Shown piece by piece: positions 26,783-38,479 of a stretch of DNA of 64,000 bases (its first letter is position 1; each line of letters opens with the position of its first letter). Position numbers and translations under genes: made by a program. A model generated the notes under the pieces. It was given only the letters and a program-made list of their open reading frames with translations, ran no database searches and was not told the DNA's origin. The DNA comes from Salmonella enterica subsp. diarizonae (GTDB lineage: Bacteria; Pseudomonadota; Gammaproteobacteria; Enterobacterales; Enterobacteriaceae): NCBI RefSeq assembly GCF_008692785.1, contig NZ_VXJV01000004.1, forward strand, positions 248,001-312,000, read 5' to 3'.

Positions 26783-28720
26783 TTAATACCGTCGCTGCCA
26801 CTCAGAGTCGCTCATTAAGGTCTCTTTCTGCCCCATAAAGTGGCGATAGTAAGCGTCATAGGCCAGAACGTTTTTCACGTAGCCGCGCGTTTCCGAAAAG
26901 GGAATGCTTTCGACAAACGCTACGGCGTCGATACGCCCGGCGCTATTACCAAGCCAGGTGCGTACTCGCCCCGGCCCGGCGTTATACGCCGCAGAGGCGA
27001 AAATGCGGTTATTGCCAAACTGCTGATAGACATACTGCAAATAGTGGGTGCCAATGTTGATGTTGGTCTCCGGCTCCAACAGTTGGCCAGGGCTGCGGTA
27101 GTCCGGGATCGAAAACATTTTCACCGTATGGGTGGCCGTCCCCGGCATGATCTGCATTAAGCCGCTGGCCCCCACCGGCGATTTTACTTTCGGGTTCCAG
27201 GCGCTCTCCTGGCGGGCAATCGCCATGGCATAGCTTTGTGAGATATCTTTTCCGCGGGTATAGCGTGTAAAAAGATCGTTATACGCCAGCGGGAAACGTT
27301 CCTCCAGATGATCCCACAGTTTTCCGGCGATCGTCGCCTGTACGCTCAGATCCCACCAGTGCTGGTTAAACGCATAGCGCGCCAACAGCGCCTGTTCGGA
27401 TTTAGTACGGCTTTTTACCAGATTCGCCCATTCGCTGCGCGCCGTGTTATCCAGATTCCAGTACATCAGCTCACGTACACGCGCCATCTCCGGCCCCTGT
27501 GTCAGCGCGCTGTTTACGTTGGCGGGCGCTTTATCGATTTTAAGGGTGTACTCTTCGCCTAAACGCTGCGCCGCGACCATCGGATAAAAACCGCGCTTCT
27601 GCATTAAAGCATGAAGAATCTCTTTCGCTTCGGCGTCACGACCACGCTCCAGCAATAAATCCGCCTGCCAGTAACGCCATTCGTCTTTCTCTTTCGCTTC
27701 CATTGGCAGTCGGGCAAGCCAGGTATTGAGGCCGCGACGATCGCCCGTCCCCAGCGCCATACGCACGCGCCGCTCGATAAGCGATGTCGATTGCGAACGC
27801 ATAATCGCGTCATCGCGCCATTTCGCCTGCGCATCGGTCACATCGTTGCCCATCAGTCGCCAGGCGACGATATCGCGCAGCGCCTGCGTTTGTTCCTCAT
27901 TAAGTTTCTGCGCCTGTACCAGCGATGGAATCATCAGACGCGCATTTTCCGCGTCCTGGCGTGCAACGCTGGCAAACGCGACTGCCGCCATCTGGCGGGT
28001 AAAATCGGTGGCGCCGGTGGCCCACGCGAAGGACAACACGTTATTAGGGTCGTTGGCCAGGGTAATGATCGCTGAGGCGATCGTTTGATATTCCGCCGGC
28101 ATCTGTCCGGCCAGCACCGTAACCAGACCGGTATTCCCGGCTTTCATCGCCAGCCGAATACGCTCCAGGTACGCCAGCGGGTCTTGCTTGCCGGAGGCCC
28201 GCCAGACGCTGAACAGTTTATCGCAGGCATTCGGCTGGCTTTTGCCGGTCAACCAAAGGTCTTTCGCGCCCTGCCAGGCCTCTTCCGTTTGCCCGGTGCT
28301 CCATTTCGCGTAGTAATAGTTGCATTGCGCTTCCGTGGTGCCGGGTTTCTCCGGGCTAAACGCCAGCAAGCCGCGCCAGTCTTCACGACGCGCCAGTTCA
28401 TTGACGAAGCGTGATTGCAGCGTACGCGCAGGCGGAAGCGTAGGATTGGTGCGAACAAACTGCGTGACGGCAATCGCCGGTTGGTTCATTAAATCGTCGG
28501 TGATCTTACGGTATTCCAGGTACGGATAGAGCGGATAATCTTTCAGACCCGGCATCATCTGCTCTACCACATCCATCTGACGGTTGTCCCAGGCCTGTTT
28601 AATCTGCGCATAACGGTTACGCTGCTCCTCCAGTGAGTCGGCACGCGCGAGGTGACAAAAGGTCAGCAGGCATACGCTGGCGGCGATGAGACGCCAGGCA
28701 AATGGTTTGGCTCTATCCAC
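26783..28720 (-). CDS. slt: Soluble lytic transglycosylase Slt70
   Basis: A periplasmic murein lytic transglycosylase of 645 residues, the same length as E. coli. A signal peptide (about residues 1-27) ends ...FCHLARA. An alpha-helical superhelix doughnut follows, and the lysozyme-like catalytic domain lies at about 450-615 (ARQESAWNPKVKSPVGASGL, with the catalytic Glu in RQES). The GTG start at 28718-28720 has an excellent GAGGAAGAG site; the ATG further upstream would add 12 residues not in the family. trpR lies 57 bases downstream. Confidence 0.97.
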   Translation of the reverse strand: MDRAKPFAWRLIAASVCLLTFCHLARADSLEEQRNRYAQIKQAWDNRQMDVVEQMMPGLKDYPLYPYLEYRKITDDLMNQPAIAVTQFVRTNPTLPPARTLQSRFVNELARREDWRGLLAFSPEKPGTTEAQCNYYYAKWSTGQTEEAWQGAKDLWLTGKSQPNACDKLFSVWRASGKQDPLAYLERIRLAMKAGNTGLVTVLAGQMPAEYQTIASAIITLANDPNNVLSFAWATGATDFTRQMAAVAFASVARQDAENARLMIPSLVQAQKLNEEQTQALRDIVAWRLMGNDVTDAQAKWRDDAIMRSQSTSLIERRVRMALGTGDRRGLNTWLARLPMEAKEKDEWRYWQADLLLERGRDAEAKEILHALMQKRGFYPMVAAQRLGEEYTLKIDKAPANVNSALTQGPEMARVRELMYWNLDNTARSEWANLVKSRTKSEQALLARYAFNQHWWDLSVQATIAGKLWDHLEERFPLAYNDLFTRYTRGKDISQSYAMAIARQESAWNPKVKSPVGASGLMQIMPGTATHTVKMFSIPDYRSPGQLLEPETNINIGTHYLQYVYQQFGNNRIFASAAYNAGPGRVRTWLGNSAGRIDAVAFVESIPFSETRGYVKNVLAYDAYYRHFMGQKETLMSDSEWQRRY

Positions 28721-28928
28721 AAGCTCTTCCTCAATTGTTATCCAATGCAGCATCATGCCGCGTAATGAATTTATGCTAACCAGTCATAGCCATTTGCGCC
28801 ACGTTACGGACACTTTTTTACTTTTATTGCGAGTACGATCTGCTGGCTGGGCTTAGGCAGGGAAAAAGGCTACACTTCGCCTTTGAAATCTATTCACCAT
28901 CACGATAAACATAGAGGCGAAGTCCAAC

Positions 28929-30596
28929 GTGGCTCAATTCGTTTATACCATGCATCGTGTCGGCAAAGTGGTTCCGCCGAAACGTCATATTCTGAAAAAC
29001 ATCTCGCTGAGCTTCTTCCCTGGCGCCAAAATCGGCGTACTGGGCCTTAACGGCGCCGGTAAGTCTACCCTGCTGCGCATCATGGCGGGTCTCGATACTG
29101 ATATCGAGGGCGAAGCGCGCCCGCAGCCTGGCATTAAGATTGGCTACCTGCCGCAGGAACCTCAGCTAAATCCTGAACACACGGTACGCGAGTCGATTGA
29201 AGAGGCCGTTTCTGAAGTGGTTAACGCTCTCAAACGTCTGGATGAGGTGTACGCGTTGTACGCCGATCCGGATGCCGACTTCGACAAGCTGGCGGCAGAG
29301 CAAGGCCGGCTTGAAGAGATTATCCAGGCGCACGACGGACATAACCTGAACGTCCAGCTTGAGCGCGCCGCTGACGCCCTGCGTCTGCCGGACTGGGATG
29401 CCAAAGTCGAAAAACTGTCCGGCGGTGAGCGCCGCCGCGTGGCGCTGTGCCGTCTGTTGCTGGAAAAACCAGATATGCTGCTGCTCGACGAACCGACTAA
29501 CCACCTGGATGCGGAGTCCGTGGCCTGGCTGGAACGCTTCCTGCACGATTTCGAAGGCACCGTCGTGGCGATTACCCACGACCGTTACTTCCTCGATAAC
29601 GTCGCCGGCTGGATTCTGGAGCTTGACCGCGGCGAAGGTATTCCGTGGGAAGGCAACTATTCCTCCTGGCTGGAGCAGAAAGATCAGCGTCTGGCGCAGG
29701 AAGCGTCTGCCGAAGCGGCGCGCCGTAAATCCATTGAGAAAGAGCTGGAGTGGGTGCGTCAGGGCGCGAAAGGCCGTCAGTCGAAAGGCAAGGCGCGTCT
29801 GGCTCGCTTTGAGGAGCTGAACAACGTTGAGTATCAAAAACGTAACGAAACCAACGAACTGTTTATTCCACCTGGACCGCGTCTGGGCGACAAAGTCATT
29901 GAAGTCAGCAACCTGCGTAAATCCTACGGCGATCGCGTGTTGATAGACGACCTGAGCTTCTCGGTACCGAAAGGCGCTATCGTCGGGATCATCGGGCCGA
30001 ACGGCGCGGGTAAATCGACCCTGTTCCGCATGATGTCCGGTCAGGAGCAGCCTGATAGCGGCACTATTACACTGGGTGAAACCGTCAAGCTGGCCTCGGT
30101 CGATCAGTTCCGCGACGCGATGGATAACAGCAAAACCGTCTGGGAAGAAGTGTCCGGCGGGCTGGATATCATGAAGATCGGCAACACCGAAATGCCGAGC
30201 CGCGCCTATGTAGGCCGCTTCAACTTCAAAGGCGTCGATCAAGGCAAACGCGTTGGTGAGCTGTCCGGCGGTGAGCGCGGTCGTCTGCATCTGGCTAAAC
30301 TGCTGCAGGTGGGCGGCAACGTCCTGCTGCTCGACGAACCGACAAACGACCTGGATATCGAAACCCTGCGCGCGCTGGAAAACGCCCTGCTGGAGTTCCC
30401 GGGCTGCGCGATGGTTATCTCGCACGACCGTTGGTTCCTTGACCGTATCGCCACCCACATTCTGGATTATCAGGATGAAGGTAAGGTGGAATTCTTCGAA
30501 GGTAACTTTACCGAATACGAAGAGTACAAGAAACGCACGCTGGGCGCCGAGGCGCTGGAACCGAAGCGTATCAAGTACAAACGTATCGCCAAATAA
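28929..30596 (+). CDS. ettA: Energy-dependent translational throttle EttA
   Basis: An ABC-F ATPase of 555 residues that binds the ribosomal E site and gates entry into elongation according to ADP/ATP level. Two complete ATPase domains: Walker A GLNGAGKST and GPNGAGKST, two LSGGE signatures and two LLLDEPTN Walker B boxes. The linker between them (about 240-300) is rich in Arg/Lys. No membrane segments. The start is GTG at 28929 after AGAGGCGAAG. Monocistronic; a BIME follows. Confidence 0.98.
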   Translation: MAQFVYTMHRVGKVVPPKRHILKNISLSFFPGAKIGVLGLNGAGKSTLLRIMAGLDTDIEGEARPQPGIKIGYLPQEPQLNPEHTVRESIEEAVSEVVNALKRLDEVYALYADPDADFDKLAAEQGRLEEIIQAHDGHNLNVQLERAADALRLPDWDAKVEKLSGGERRRVALCRLLLEKPDMLLLDEPTNHLDAESVAWLERFLHDFEGTVVAITHDRYFLDNVAGWILELDRGEGIPWEGNYSSWLEQKDQRLAQEASAEAARRKSIEKELEWVRQGAKGRQSKGKARLARFEELNNVEYQKRNETNELFIPPGPRLGDKVIEVSNLRKSYGDRVLIDDLSFSVPKGAIVGIIGPNGAGKSTLFRMMSGQEQPDSGTITLGETVKLASVDQFRDAMDNSKTVWEEVSGGLDIMKIGNTEMPSRAYVGRFNFKGVDQGKRVGELSGGERGRLHLAKLLQVGGNVLLLDEPTNDLDIETLRALENALLEFPGCAMVISHDRWFLDRIATHILDYQDEGKVEFFEGNFTEYEEYKKRTLGAEALEPKRIKYKRIAK

Positions 30597-30605
30597 AAGC
30601 CAGAA

Positions 30606-30670
30606 TGCCGGGTGGCGCTTGCGCTTACCCGGCCTATGCCAGGCCCGATAAGCGCAAGCGCCATCGGGCA
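30606..30670. repeat. BIME between ettA and nadR
   Basis: Two inverted REP copies (GCCGGGTGGCGCTTGCGCTT and GGCCCGATAAGCGCAAGCGC) between convergent genes. Confidence 0.8.
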
Positions 30671-30676
30671 AAAAGT

Positions 30677-31909
30677 TTATCCCTGCTCCCCCATCATCTC
30701 TTTCACCAGCTCCACGCAGCGCAAGAAGCGGCCATCGTAATCAGCCTCTTTAACGTGAACAAACTCAATGTTGTTCTCTTTCAGCATCTCGACCAACAGG
30801 CTCTGGAATGCTTTGCGATCCACTGAACTGCCCAGGCTTCGCAGTCCGTCAGCTACCCACGGCGTATTGTTCTCCAGCAAAATCACCAGGTCGAAGCGAT
30901 ATTCGTCAATCAGCGCCTGGACAAACGGATGCTCACGCCCTTCGTATTTTTTGCAAAATGCCTGGGTGGTGACGAAGTCGGTATCGATGAACGCCACTTT
31001 GTTAGCATATTTCACTGCAAAATCAATATATTGCGCATGACCCAGCGCGATTTTATCGTAGTCGGAATATTGTAACGCCATCTCATCGCCGCCCAAATGC
31101 GAAAAGACATAGTCGCGGCCATATTCCCAGGCGCTGGTGGTATTAAAAATATTGGCGAGCTTATTGACCAGCGTAGACTTGCCGCTTGATTCCCCGCCCA
31201 GAATAGCGACGGTACGCACGAAAAACGGCTTCACTTCGGTCGGAATATATTCCCAGTAACGAAACGGATTTTCGCGGATTTGCGCCCCGCTGATATTCAT
31301 AAATGTGCGTTCAGGATCGACCAGTACCGTCTCAATCCCTAAATGCTCAAGGTACTGCGGCGCATCGGCCTCTTCGGAAGTGTAGATCCAGCTCGGCTGT
31401 ATTCCCTTCTCTGCCATAAACGCTTTAATGCCGTTGCTCCAGACGTCCCAGCCATGCGGGTAAGGCTCCATCCCCTCTTCATTAAAGGCGTGGATACGAA
31501 TATTTTTTTGGTATTTGAAGGTTTGCAGCAACCAGCGCAGGCGATCCGACACGGTGGGCTGCTGCGACATGGCGCTATCCTCAAACAGTCCGCGATCGCG
31601 CGTATCGTCATATCCCATAATGATGTGCAACTCATCCACCTGGCTACAGGCGCGCTGGATCAAATAGATGTGTCCGGTATGCAGTGGATAAAATTTACCG
31701 AACACCACGCCAATGTTTTTCTGCTGGCGGGGAAACTCCAGCCCGAGGAAACGGTGCAGCGCCTCCAGTTTTTGCGCGCTGGGACTTTTGATTTTGGCGT
31801 TAAGTAACTGACTCAGATACCCCTTGGTCATACCGCTGGCGTCAGCCACCTGTTGCAGAGTGCAACCTTGCTGCTTAATCGCGGTTTTGAGATAGTCGAA
31901 CGATGACAC
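30677..31909 (-). CDS. nadR: NAD regulator/NMN adenylyltransferase/ribosylnicotinamide kinase NadR
   Basis: A trifunctional protein of 410 residues. The N-terminal helix-turn-helix (TLQQVADASGMTKGYLSQLL) represses NAD synthesis genes. A nucleotidyltransferase domain begins GVVFGKFYPLHTGH (HxGH). The C-terminal kinase has Walker A LGGESSGKST near residue 236. The GTG start at 31907-31909 follows AGGAGG directly and matches the E. coli start; the upstream ATG is not used. Confidence 0.97.
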   Translation of the reverse strand: MSSFDYLKTAIKQQGCTLQQVADASGMTKGYLSQLLNAKIKSPSAQKLEALHRFLGLEFPRQQKNIGVVFGKFYPLHTGHIYLIQRACSQVDELHIIMGYDDTRDRGLFEDSAMSQQPTVSDRLRWLLQTFKYQKNIRIHAFNEEGMEPYPHGWDVWSNGIKAFMAEKGIQPSWIYTSEEADAPQYLEHLGIETVLVDPERTFMNISGAQIRENPFRYWEYIPTEVKPFFVRTVAILGGESSGKSTLVNKLANIFNTTSAWEYGRDYVFSHLGGDEMALQYSDYDKIALGHAQYIDFAVKYANKVAFIDTDFVTTQAFCKKYEGREHPFVQALIDEYRFDLVILLENNTPWVADGLRSLGSSVDRKAFQSLLVEMLKENNIEFVHVKEADYDGRFLRCVELVKEMMGEQG

Positions 31910-31933
31910 AAGAGCCTCCTGCAAAAAAAGATC

Positions 31934-31992
31934 GTAGGCCGGATAAGACGCCCCGGCGTCGCCATCCGGCAACGCTACGCCTGATGGCCTAC
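31934..31992. repeat. BIME upstream of nadR
   Basis: REP copies GTAGGCCGGATAAGACG and CGCTACGCCTGATGGCCTAC lie in the radA-nadR gap. Confidence 0.78.
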
Positions 31993-32011
31993 ATCAAACA
32001 CATACAGATTA

Positions 32012-33394
32012 TTATAAGTCGTCAAAGACGCTTAACGCATCTGCAAGCTTTTTAACGCCGAACACCTGCATTCCTTCCGGCGGCTTTTTCGGTACGTTGG
32101 CGGCAGGCACAATCGCCCGACGAAAACCGTGTTTCGCCGCCTCGGAAATACGCTCCTGCCCGCTCGGCACCGGACGAATCTCGCCTGCCAGCCCCACTTC
32201 GCCAAACACCACCAGATCCTGCGGCAACGGCCTGTCACGCAGGCTGGAGACCATCGCCAGCAGTAAAGCCAGATCCGCGCTGGTTTCGGTGACTTTCACG
32301 CCGCCGACCACGTTGACGAAGACGTCCTGATCCGACATTTGCAGACCGCCGTGTCGGTGCAGCACCGCCAGCAGGATTGCCAGACGGTTTTGTTCCAGAC
32401 CGACCGCCACGCGTCTGGGATTCGCCATCATCGAGTGATCGACCAGCGCCTGAATCTCCACCAGCAAGGGTCGCGTACCTTCCCAGACTACCATCACTGA
32501 ACTGCCGGAAGTGACCTCATCGCCGCGGCTTAAAAAGATGGCGGACGGATTGCTCACTTCGCGCAACCCCTGTTCGGTCATAGCAAAGACGCCCAGCTCA
32601 TTGACTGCGCCAAAGCGGTTTTTATGGCTGCGCAGAGTACGGAAACGAGAATCGGCGTCGCCGTCGAGCAGCACAGAGCAGTCGATACAGTGTTCCAGGA
32701 CTTTCGGCCCCGCCAACGACCCGTCTTTGGTAACGTGGCCAACCATCACGATCGCCACGCCGCGCGTTTTGGCGAAGCGCGTCAGGTAGGCTGCCGTTTC
32801 GCGGACCTGGGCAACGCTGCCCGGCGACGACTGGATGTCCGCCATATGCATCACCTGTATGGAGTCGATAACCATTAGCTTCGGCTGCTCTTCTTCCGCA
32901 ATCAGGCAGATCTGCTCAATACTGGTTTCGGACAGCATATTCAGATTCGCCGTCGGCAGGCCGAGACGGTGCGCGCGCATTGCCACCTGCTGAAGCGACT
33001 CTTCGCCGGTGACGTAGAGCGTTTTCATCTGCTCGGCGAGTTTACACAGCGTTTGCAGCAGCAATGTTGATTTGCCCGCGCCGGGATTACCGCCGATCAA
33101 AATGGCGCTGCCGGGCACTACGCCGCCCCCCAGTACGCGGTCAAACTCCTTGAAACCGGTAGAAAAACGCGGCAGCGCCTCAAGACTGATATCAGACAGT
33201 TTCTGGACTTTTGATACGCCCGCACTGCCGGCGTATCCGCTCAGACGTTCGTTACGGGCGACAGTGGGCGATGCGGCAACACGCATTTCCGTGATGGTGT
33301 TCCAGGCATGACAGGCGCTGCACTGCCCCTGCCAGCGTGGGTAATCGGCACCACATTCATTACAGACAAAGGCGCGTTTGGGAGCTTTCGCCAC
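32012..33394 (-). CDS. radA: DNA repair helicase-like protein RadA
   Basis: RadA (Sms), 460 residues, processes recombination intermediates with RecA. Domains in order: an N-terminal zinc finger (CNECGADYPRWQGQCSACH, residues 10-28), a RecA-like ATPase (Walker A GGNPGAGKST near 100), the RadA-specific KNRFG motif (near 255), and a C-terminal Lon-protease-like domain without the active serine-lysine pair. Lies downstream of serB, with a REP between. Confidence 0.98.
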   Translation of the reverse strand: MAKAPKRAFVCNECGADYPRWQGQCSACHAWNTITEMRVAASPTVARNERLSGYAGSAGVSKVQKLSDISLEALPRFSTGFKEFDRVLGGGVVPGSAILIGGNPGAGKSTLLLQTLCKLAEQMKTLYVTGEESLQQVAMRAHRLGLPTANLNMLSETSIEQICLIAEEEQPKLMVIDSIQVMHMADIQSSPGSVAQVRETAAYLTRFAKTRGVAIVMVGHVTKDGSLAGPKVLEHCIDCSVLLDGDADSRFRTLRSHKNRFGAVNELGVFAMTEQGLREVSNPSAIFLSRGDEVTSGSSVMVVWEGTRPLLVEIQALVDHSMMANPRRVAVGLEQNRLAILLAVLHRHGGLQMSDQDVFVNVVGGVKVTETSADLALLLAMVSSLRDRPLPQDLVVFGEVGLAGEIRPVPSGQERISEAAKHGFRRAIVPAANVPKKPPEGMQVFGVKKLADALSVFDDL

Positions 33395-33420
33395 GATATA
33401 CCTCTTTCGTTAACACGTTT

Positions 33421-33480
33421 GCCGGATAACGACGCTAACACGTCTTAGCCGACCTACAAAATGAACGCCCCATCCGGCAA
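33421..33480. repeat. REP element between serB and radA
   Basis: GCCGGATAACGACGCTAACA... and CGCCCCATCCGGCAA pair as an inverted REP repeat. Confidence 0.7.
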
Positions 33481-33485
33481 TGTCA

Positions 33486-34454
33486 TTATTTCTGGTTCAT
33501 GCTGCCGGAGAGAATGCAAAACACGCCCATCAGGTCAGCGTGACGGATTGTAATCTCCGTCTTTTCGTTTACTTTTGGCTTGGCATGGAAAGCAATTCCT
33601 AATCCTGCCGCTTTGATCATTGGCAGATCGTTAGCGCCATCGCCAATCGCCACCGTCTGCGCCAGCGGGATGTCATGCTCTTGCACCAAACGAAGCAAGG
33701 TATTGGCTTTATACTCGGCGTCTACAATATCGCCGATAACATGACCGGTAAATTTACCGTCCATGATCTCCAGCTCGTTGGCGACCGCCGCCGTCAGGCG
33801 TAGCTTGTCACGCAGATAGTCGGCGAAGAAAGTGAAGCCGCCGGACGCGATAGCGACTTTCCAGCCGAGCGTTTCCAGTTTTAGCACCAACTGTGTTAAT
33901 CCTGGCATTAGCGGTAGATTCTCGCGCACCTGGCGCAAAATATCGGCATCCGCGCCTTTCAGCGTCGCCACGCGGCTGCGTAGGCTGGCGGTAAAATCAA
34001 GCTCGCCGCGCATCGCGCGCTCGGTGACTTCAGCCACCTTCTCTCCGGTACCGGCCAGCTTAGCGATTTCATCGATACACTCAATCTGGATCGCCGTGGA
34101 ATCCATATCCATCACCAGCAGCCCAGGCGTGCGCAGATGCGGAATTTTACCCAGCGGCGCGACATCCAACTGTGCCTCATGCGCCAGCCGCGTCGCACGC
34201 GGCGTCAGCGACCCCGCCAGGCGAATAACCTGATAATCTTCCACGCACCAGGCGGCGACAATCACCATTGCGGCGCCCAGTTTGGTCTGATATTGGGTTA
34301 AACGCTGCTTATCCAGCCCGCGCCCATACAGCAGCCAACCGCTGCGGCCTGCGTGGTAATCCAGAGGCATCACCTCGTCGCCGCTTAAAGAGAGAGGCAA
34401 ACCAGGCCATAAAGAGACATCTTCAGGCAGATCGCACCAGGTAATGTTAGGCAT
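33486..34454 (-). CDS. serB: Phosphoserine phosphatase
   Basis: This HAD-family enzyme of 322 residues performs the last step of serine synthesis. The DxDST nucleophile box reads VMDMDSTAIQIECIDEIA, followed by the motif III region GDGANDLPMIKAAGLGIAF. An ACT-like N-terminal domain precedes it. The ATG at 34452-34454 gives the family N-terminus MPNITWCDL; an upstream in-frame ATG is rejected. Divergent from ytjB across 116 bases. Confidence 0.98.
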   Translation of the reverse strand: MPNITWCDLPEDVSLWPGLPLSLSGDEVMPLDYHAGRSGWLLYGRGLDKQRLTQYQTKLGAAMVIVAAWCVEDYQVIRLAGSLTPRATRLAHEAQLDVAPLGKIPHLRTPGLLVMDMDSTAIQIECIDEIAKLAGTGEKVAEVTERAMRGELDFTASLRSRVATLKGADADILRQVRENLPLMPGLTQLVLKLETLGWKVAIASGGFTFFADYLRDKLRLTAAVANELEIMDGKFTGHVIGDIVDAEYKANTLLRLVQEHDIPLAQTVAIGDGANDLPMIKAAGLGIAFHAKPKVNEKTEITIRHADLMGVFCILSGSMNQK

Positions 34455-34570
34455 TAAAGCTCCTGTTAATCGTTCAGGCCGGTAACCGCCCCGCGGAAAA
34501 TAACGCATGAGGCTACCTTGTAACCATCACTTCTGGCAACATTAAGCCTCAAATTTTCAGCAGGTGGAAT

Positions 34571-35215
34571 ATGGCTCGCGCAAAACTGAAATTTCGGCTG
34601 CATCGTGCAGTGATTGTATTGTTCTGTCTCACACTGCTCGTCGCGCTCATGCAGGGCGCCTCCTGGTTTAGCCAAAACCATCAGCGGCAGCGTAACCCGC
34701 AACTGGAAGAATTGGCCCGCACGCTGGCGCGTCAGGTGACGCTCAACATCGCCCCGCTGATGCGCAGCGAAACGCCGGATGAAAAACGTATCAACGCCGT
34801 ACTGCACCAGCTCACGCAAGAGAGCCGTATTCTGGATGCCGGCGTCTATGATGAACAGGGCGATCTTATCACTCGCGCAGGCGAAAGCGTCAACGTGCGC
34901 GACAGGCTGGCGCTGGATGGCAAAAAAGCGGGCAGCTATTTTAACCAACAAATTGTCGAACCTATCCAGGGGAAAAACGGCCCCTTGGGCTACCTGCGTC
35001 TGACGCTGGATACCCATACGCTGGCGACCGAAGCGAAACAGGTGGATAACACCACCAACATTTTGCGCCTGATGCTGCTGCTTTCGCTGGCGATAGGCGT
35101 GGTGCTGACACGCACGTTGTTGCAGGGTAAACGCACCCGCTGGCAGCAGTCACCCTTTCTGTTAACAGCCAGCAAGCCTGTTCCGGAAGAGGAAGAGCAT
35201 GAGAAAAAAGAGTAA
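34571..35215 (+). CDS. ytjB: Membrane protein YtjB (Smp)
   Basis: A 214-residue inner-membrane protein: one hydrophobic span at residues about 15-32, a periplasmic region, a second span at about 158-178 and a basic then acidic tail. It matches the Smp family, whose role is unknown. lplA starts 33 bases later, so the two are likely cotranscribed, as in E. coli. Confidence 0.93.
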   Translation: MARAKLKFRLHRAVIVLFCLTLLVALMQGASWFSQNHQRQRNPQLEELARTLARQVTLNIAPLMRSETPDEKRINAVLHQLTQESRILDAGVYDEQGDLITRAGESVNVRDRLALDGKKAGSYFNQQIVEPIQGKNGPLGYLRLTLDTHTLATEAKQVDNTTNILRLMLLLSLAIGVVLTRTLLQGKRTRWQQSPFLLTASKPVPEEEEHEKKE

Positions 35216-35248
35216 AATGACGGCTTAATAAAGGTAAGGAAAACCACC

Positions 35249-36265
35249 ATGACAACGTTACGCCTGCTTATTTCTGACTCTTACGACCCCTGGTTTAACC
35301 TGGCGGTAGAAGAGTGCATTTTCCGCCAGATGCCTGCCACCCAGCGCGTGCTGTTCCTGTGGCGCAACGCGGATACGGTGGTCATTGGACGCGCGCAAAA
35401 CCCGTGGAAAGAGTGTAATACGCGTCGTATGGAAGAAGATAACGTCCGTCTGGCTCGCCGTAGCAGCGGCGGCGGCGCGGTATTCCATGACCTCGGCAAT
35501 ACCTGCTTTACCTTTATGGCCGGTAAACCGGAATACGATAAAACCATCTCCACCCATATTGTGCTCGCGGCGCTGAATTCGCTGGGCGTCACGGCAGAAG
35601 CCTCCGGGCGTAACGATCTGGTGGTGAAAACCGCCGAAGGCGACCGCAAAGTCTCCGGTTCCGCCTATCGAGAAACCAAAGATCGCGGCTTTCATCACGG
35701 TACGCTGTTGCTGAACGCCGATCTTAACCGTCTGGCGAACTATCTCAATCCGGACAAGAAAAAGCTGGCCGCCAAAGGCATTACCTCTGTGCGTTCACGC
35801 GTCGCGAATCTTACCGAACTGCTGCCGGGCATCACCCATGAGCGAGTATGCGCCGCGGTCACGGAAGCTTTTTTCGCGCATTATGGCGAACGCGTCGAGG
35901 CGGAAGTGATCTCACCGGACAACACGCCGGATCTGCCCAACTTTGCGGAGACATTCGCCCGTCAAAGCAGTTGGGAGTGGAATTTCGGTCAGGCGCCCGC
36001 CTTTTCACATCTGCTGGATGAACGCTTCACCTGGGGTGGAATAGAGCTGCATTTCGACGTCGAGAAAGGCCATATTACCCGTGCGCAAATTTTTACCGAC
36101 AGTCTGAACCCGGTACCGCTGGAAGCACTGGCGGAGAGGTTACAGGGCTGTCAATACCGCGCGGAGGTACTGCAACAGGTGTGTAGTGCGCTACGGGTTG
36201 ACTTCCCGGAACAGGAAAAAGAGTTGCGCGAATTATCGGCGTGGATTGCACTGGCAGTGCGCTAA
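35249..36265 (+). CDS. lplA: Lipoate-protein ligase A
   Basis: LplA activates lipoate with ATP and attaches it to lipoyl domains of 2-oxoacid dehydrogenases and GcvH. The 338-residue protein has the [20 protein letters not shown] block near residue 70, the KVSGSA box around 130 and the C-terminal accessory domain. It serves lipoate scavenging. No gene like E. coli yjjJ lies between it and deoD. Confidence 0.98.
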   Translation: MTTLRLLISDSYDPWFNLAVEECIFRQMPATQRVLFLWRNADTVVIGRAQNPWKECNTRRMEEDNVRLARRSSGGGAVFHDLGNTCFTFMAGKPEYDKTISTHIVLAALNSLGVTAEASGRNDLVVKTAEGDRKVSGSAYRETKDRGFHHGTLLLNADLNRLANYLNPDKKKLAAKGITSVRSRVANLTELLPGITHERVCAAVTEAFFAHYGERVEAEVISPDNTPDLPNFAETFARQSSWEWNFGQAPAFSHLLDERFTWGGIELHFDVEKGHITRAQIFTDSLNPVPLEALAERLQGCQYRAEVLQQVCSALRVDFPEQEKELRELSAWIALAVR

Positions 36266-36300
36266 TAAAAAGCCCGCTGGCGCTGCGCTTAGCGGGCCTC
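36266..36300 (-). terminator. deo operon terminator
   Basis: The stem AGCCCGCT/AGCGGGCT is followed on the minus strand by TTTTTATT. It lies between deoD and the convergent lplA. Confidence 0.75.
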
Positions 36301-36307
36301 CAAAACC

Positions 36308-36341
36308 GTAGGCCGGGTCAGGCGAAGCCGCCACCCGGCCC
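36308..36341. repeat. REP element after deoD
   Basis: GTAGGCCGGGTCAGGCGAAG ... CACCCGGCC is a REP palindrome just past the deoD stop. Confidence 0.75.
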
Positions 36342-36349
36342 AACAGCCC

Positions 36350-37069
36350 TTACTCTTTATCGCCCAGCAGAACGGATTCCAGCGCGATTTTGATCATGTC
36401 GTTGAAGGTGGTCTGACGTTCAGCGGCCGTAGTCTGTTCGTGAGTACGGATATGGTCGGACACGGTGCAGATAGTCAACGCTTTCGCGCCAAATTCCGCG
36501 GCAACGCCGTAGATGCCCGCCGCTTCCATTTCCACGCCCAGAATGCCGTATTTTTCCATCACGTCGAACATTTCACCGTCCGGAGAGTAGAACAGATCGG
36601 CGGAGAACAGATTACCGACGCGTGCGTCAACGCCCAGCGCTTTCGCTGCGTCTACCGCATTACGTACCATGCCGAAATCGGCAATCGCTGCGAAATCGTG
36701 ATCTTTAAAACGAATACGATTCACTTTGGAATCGGTGCAGGCGCCCATGCCAATAACCACGTCACGCAGTTTAACGTCCATACGCACTGCGCCGCAGGAG
36801 CCGACGCGAATAATTTTCTTGACGCCGAAATCGGTGATCAGCTCTTTGGTATAGATAGAGCAGGATGGAATGCCCATACCGTGGCCCATCACGGAGATCT
36901 TGCGGCCTTTGTAAGTCCCGGTGAAACCTAACATGCCGCGCACGTTGTTCACTTCACGCACGTCTTCAAGGAACGTTTCCGCAATATGTTTCGCACGCAG
37001 CGGGTCGCCCGGCATCAAAACGACGTCAGCGAAATCGCCCATTTCTGCATTAATATGTGGGGTAGCCAT
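36350..37069 (-). CDS. deoD: Purine nucleoside phosphorylase DeoD
   Basis: Cleaves purine (deoxy)nucleosides with phosphate to free base and (deoxy)ribose-1-phosphate. The 239-residue hexameric type has the N-terminal [20 protein letters not shown] block, [14 protein letters not shown] for phosphate, and the [20 protein letters not shown] segment for ribose. Last gene of deoCABD; a BIME separates it from deoB. Confidence 0.99.
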   Translation of the reverse strand: MATPHINAEMGDFADVVLMPGDPLRAKHIAETFLEDVREVNNVRGMLGFTGTYKGRKISVMGHGMGIPSCSIYTKELITDFGVKKIIRVGSCGAVRMDVKLRDVVIGMGACTDSKVNRIRFKDHDFAAIADFGMVRNAVDAAKALGVDARVGNLFSADLFYSPDGEMFDVMEKYGILGVEMEAAGIYGVAAEFGAKALTICTVSDHIRTHEQTTAAERQTTFNDMIKIALESVLLGDKE

Positions 37070-37108
37070 TATTATTTCCTTTTAATTAATCAAACACCTT
37101 TACCAGGC

Positions 37109-37190
37109 GTAGGCCGGATAAGCGTAGCGCCATCCGGCAATATATTCATAGCGAGCGCCTGATGGCGGCGATGCCTTATCAGGCCTACAG
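37109..37190. repeat. BIME between deoB and deoD
   Basis: Opposed REP copies GTAGGCCGGATAAGCGTAGC and GCGCCTGATGGCGGCGATGC fill the intercistronic gap and probably shape the stability of the operon mRNA. Confidence 0.8.
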
Positions 37191-37204
37191 GTTGCAACAC
37201 GGTT

Positions 37205-38449
<1,245 letters not shown>

Positions 38450-38479
38450 TCAAAAATAATTGATCAGATCAGTATACAA

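Noticed and set aside
29166..30671. A 501-codon open frame antisense to ettA
   Set aside because: Shadow of a highly biased conserved gene; the product resembles no protein I know.
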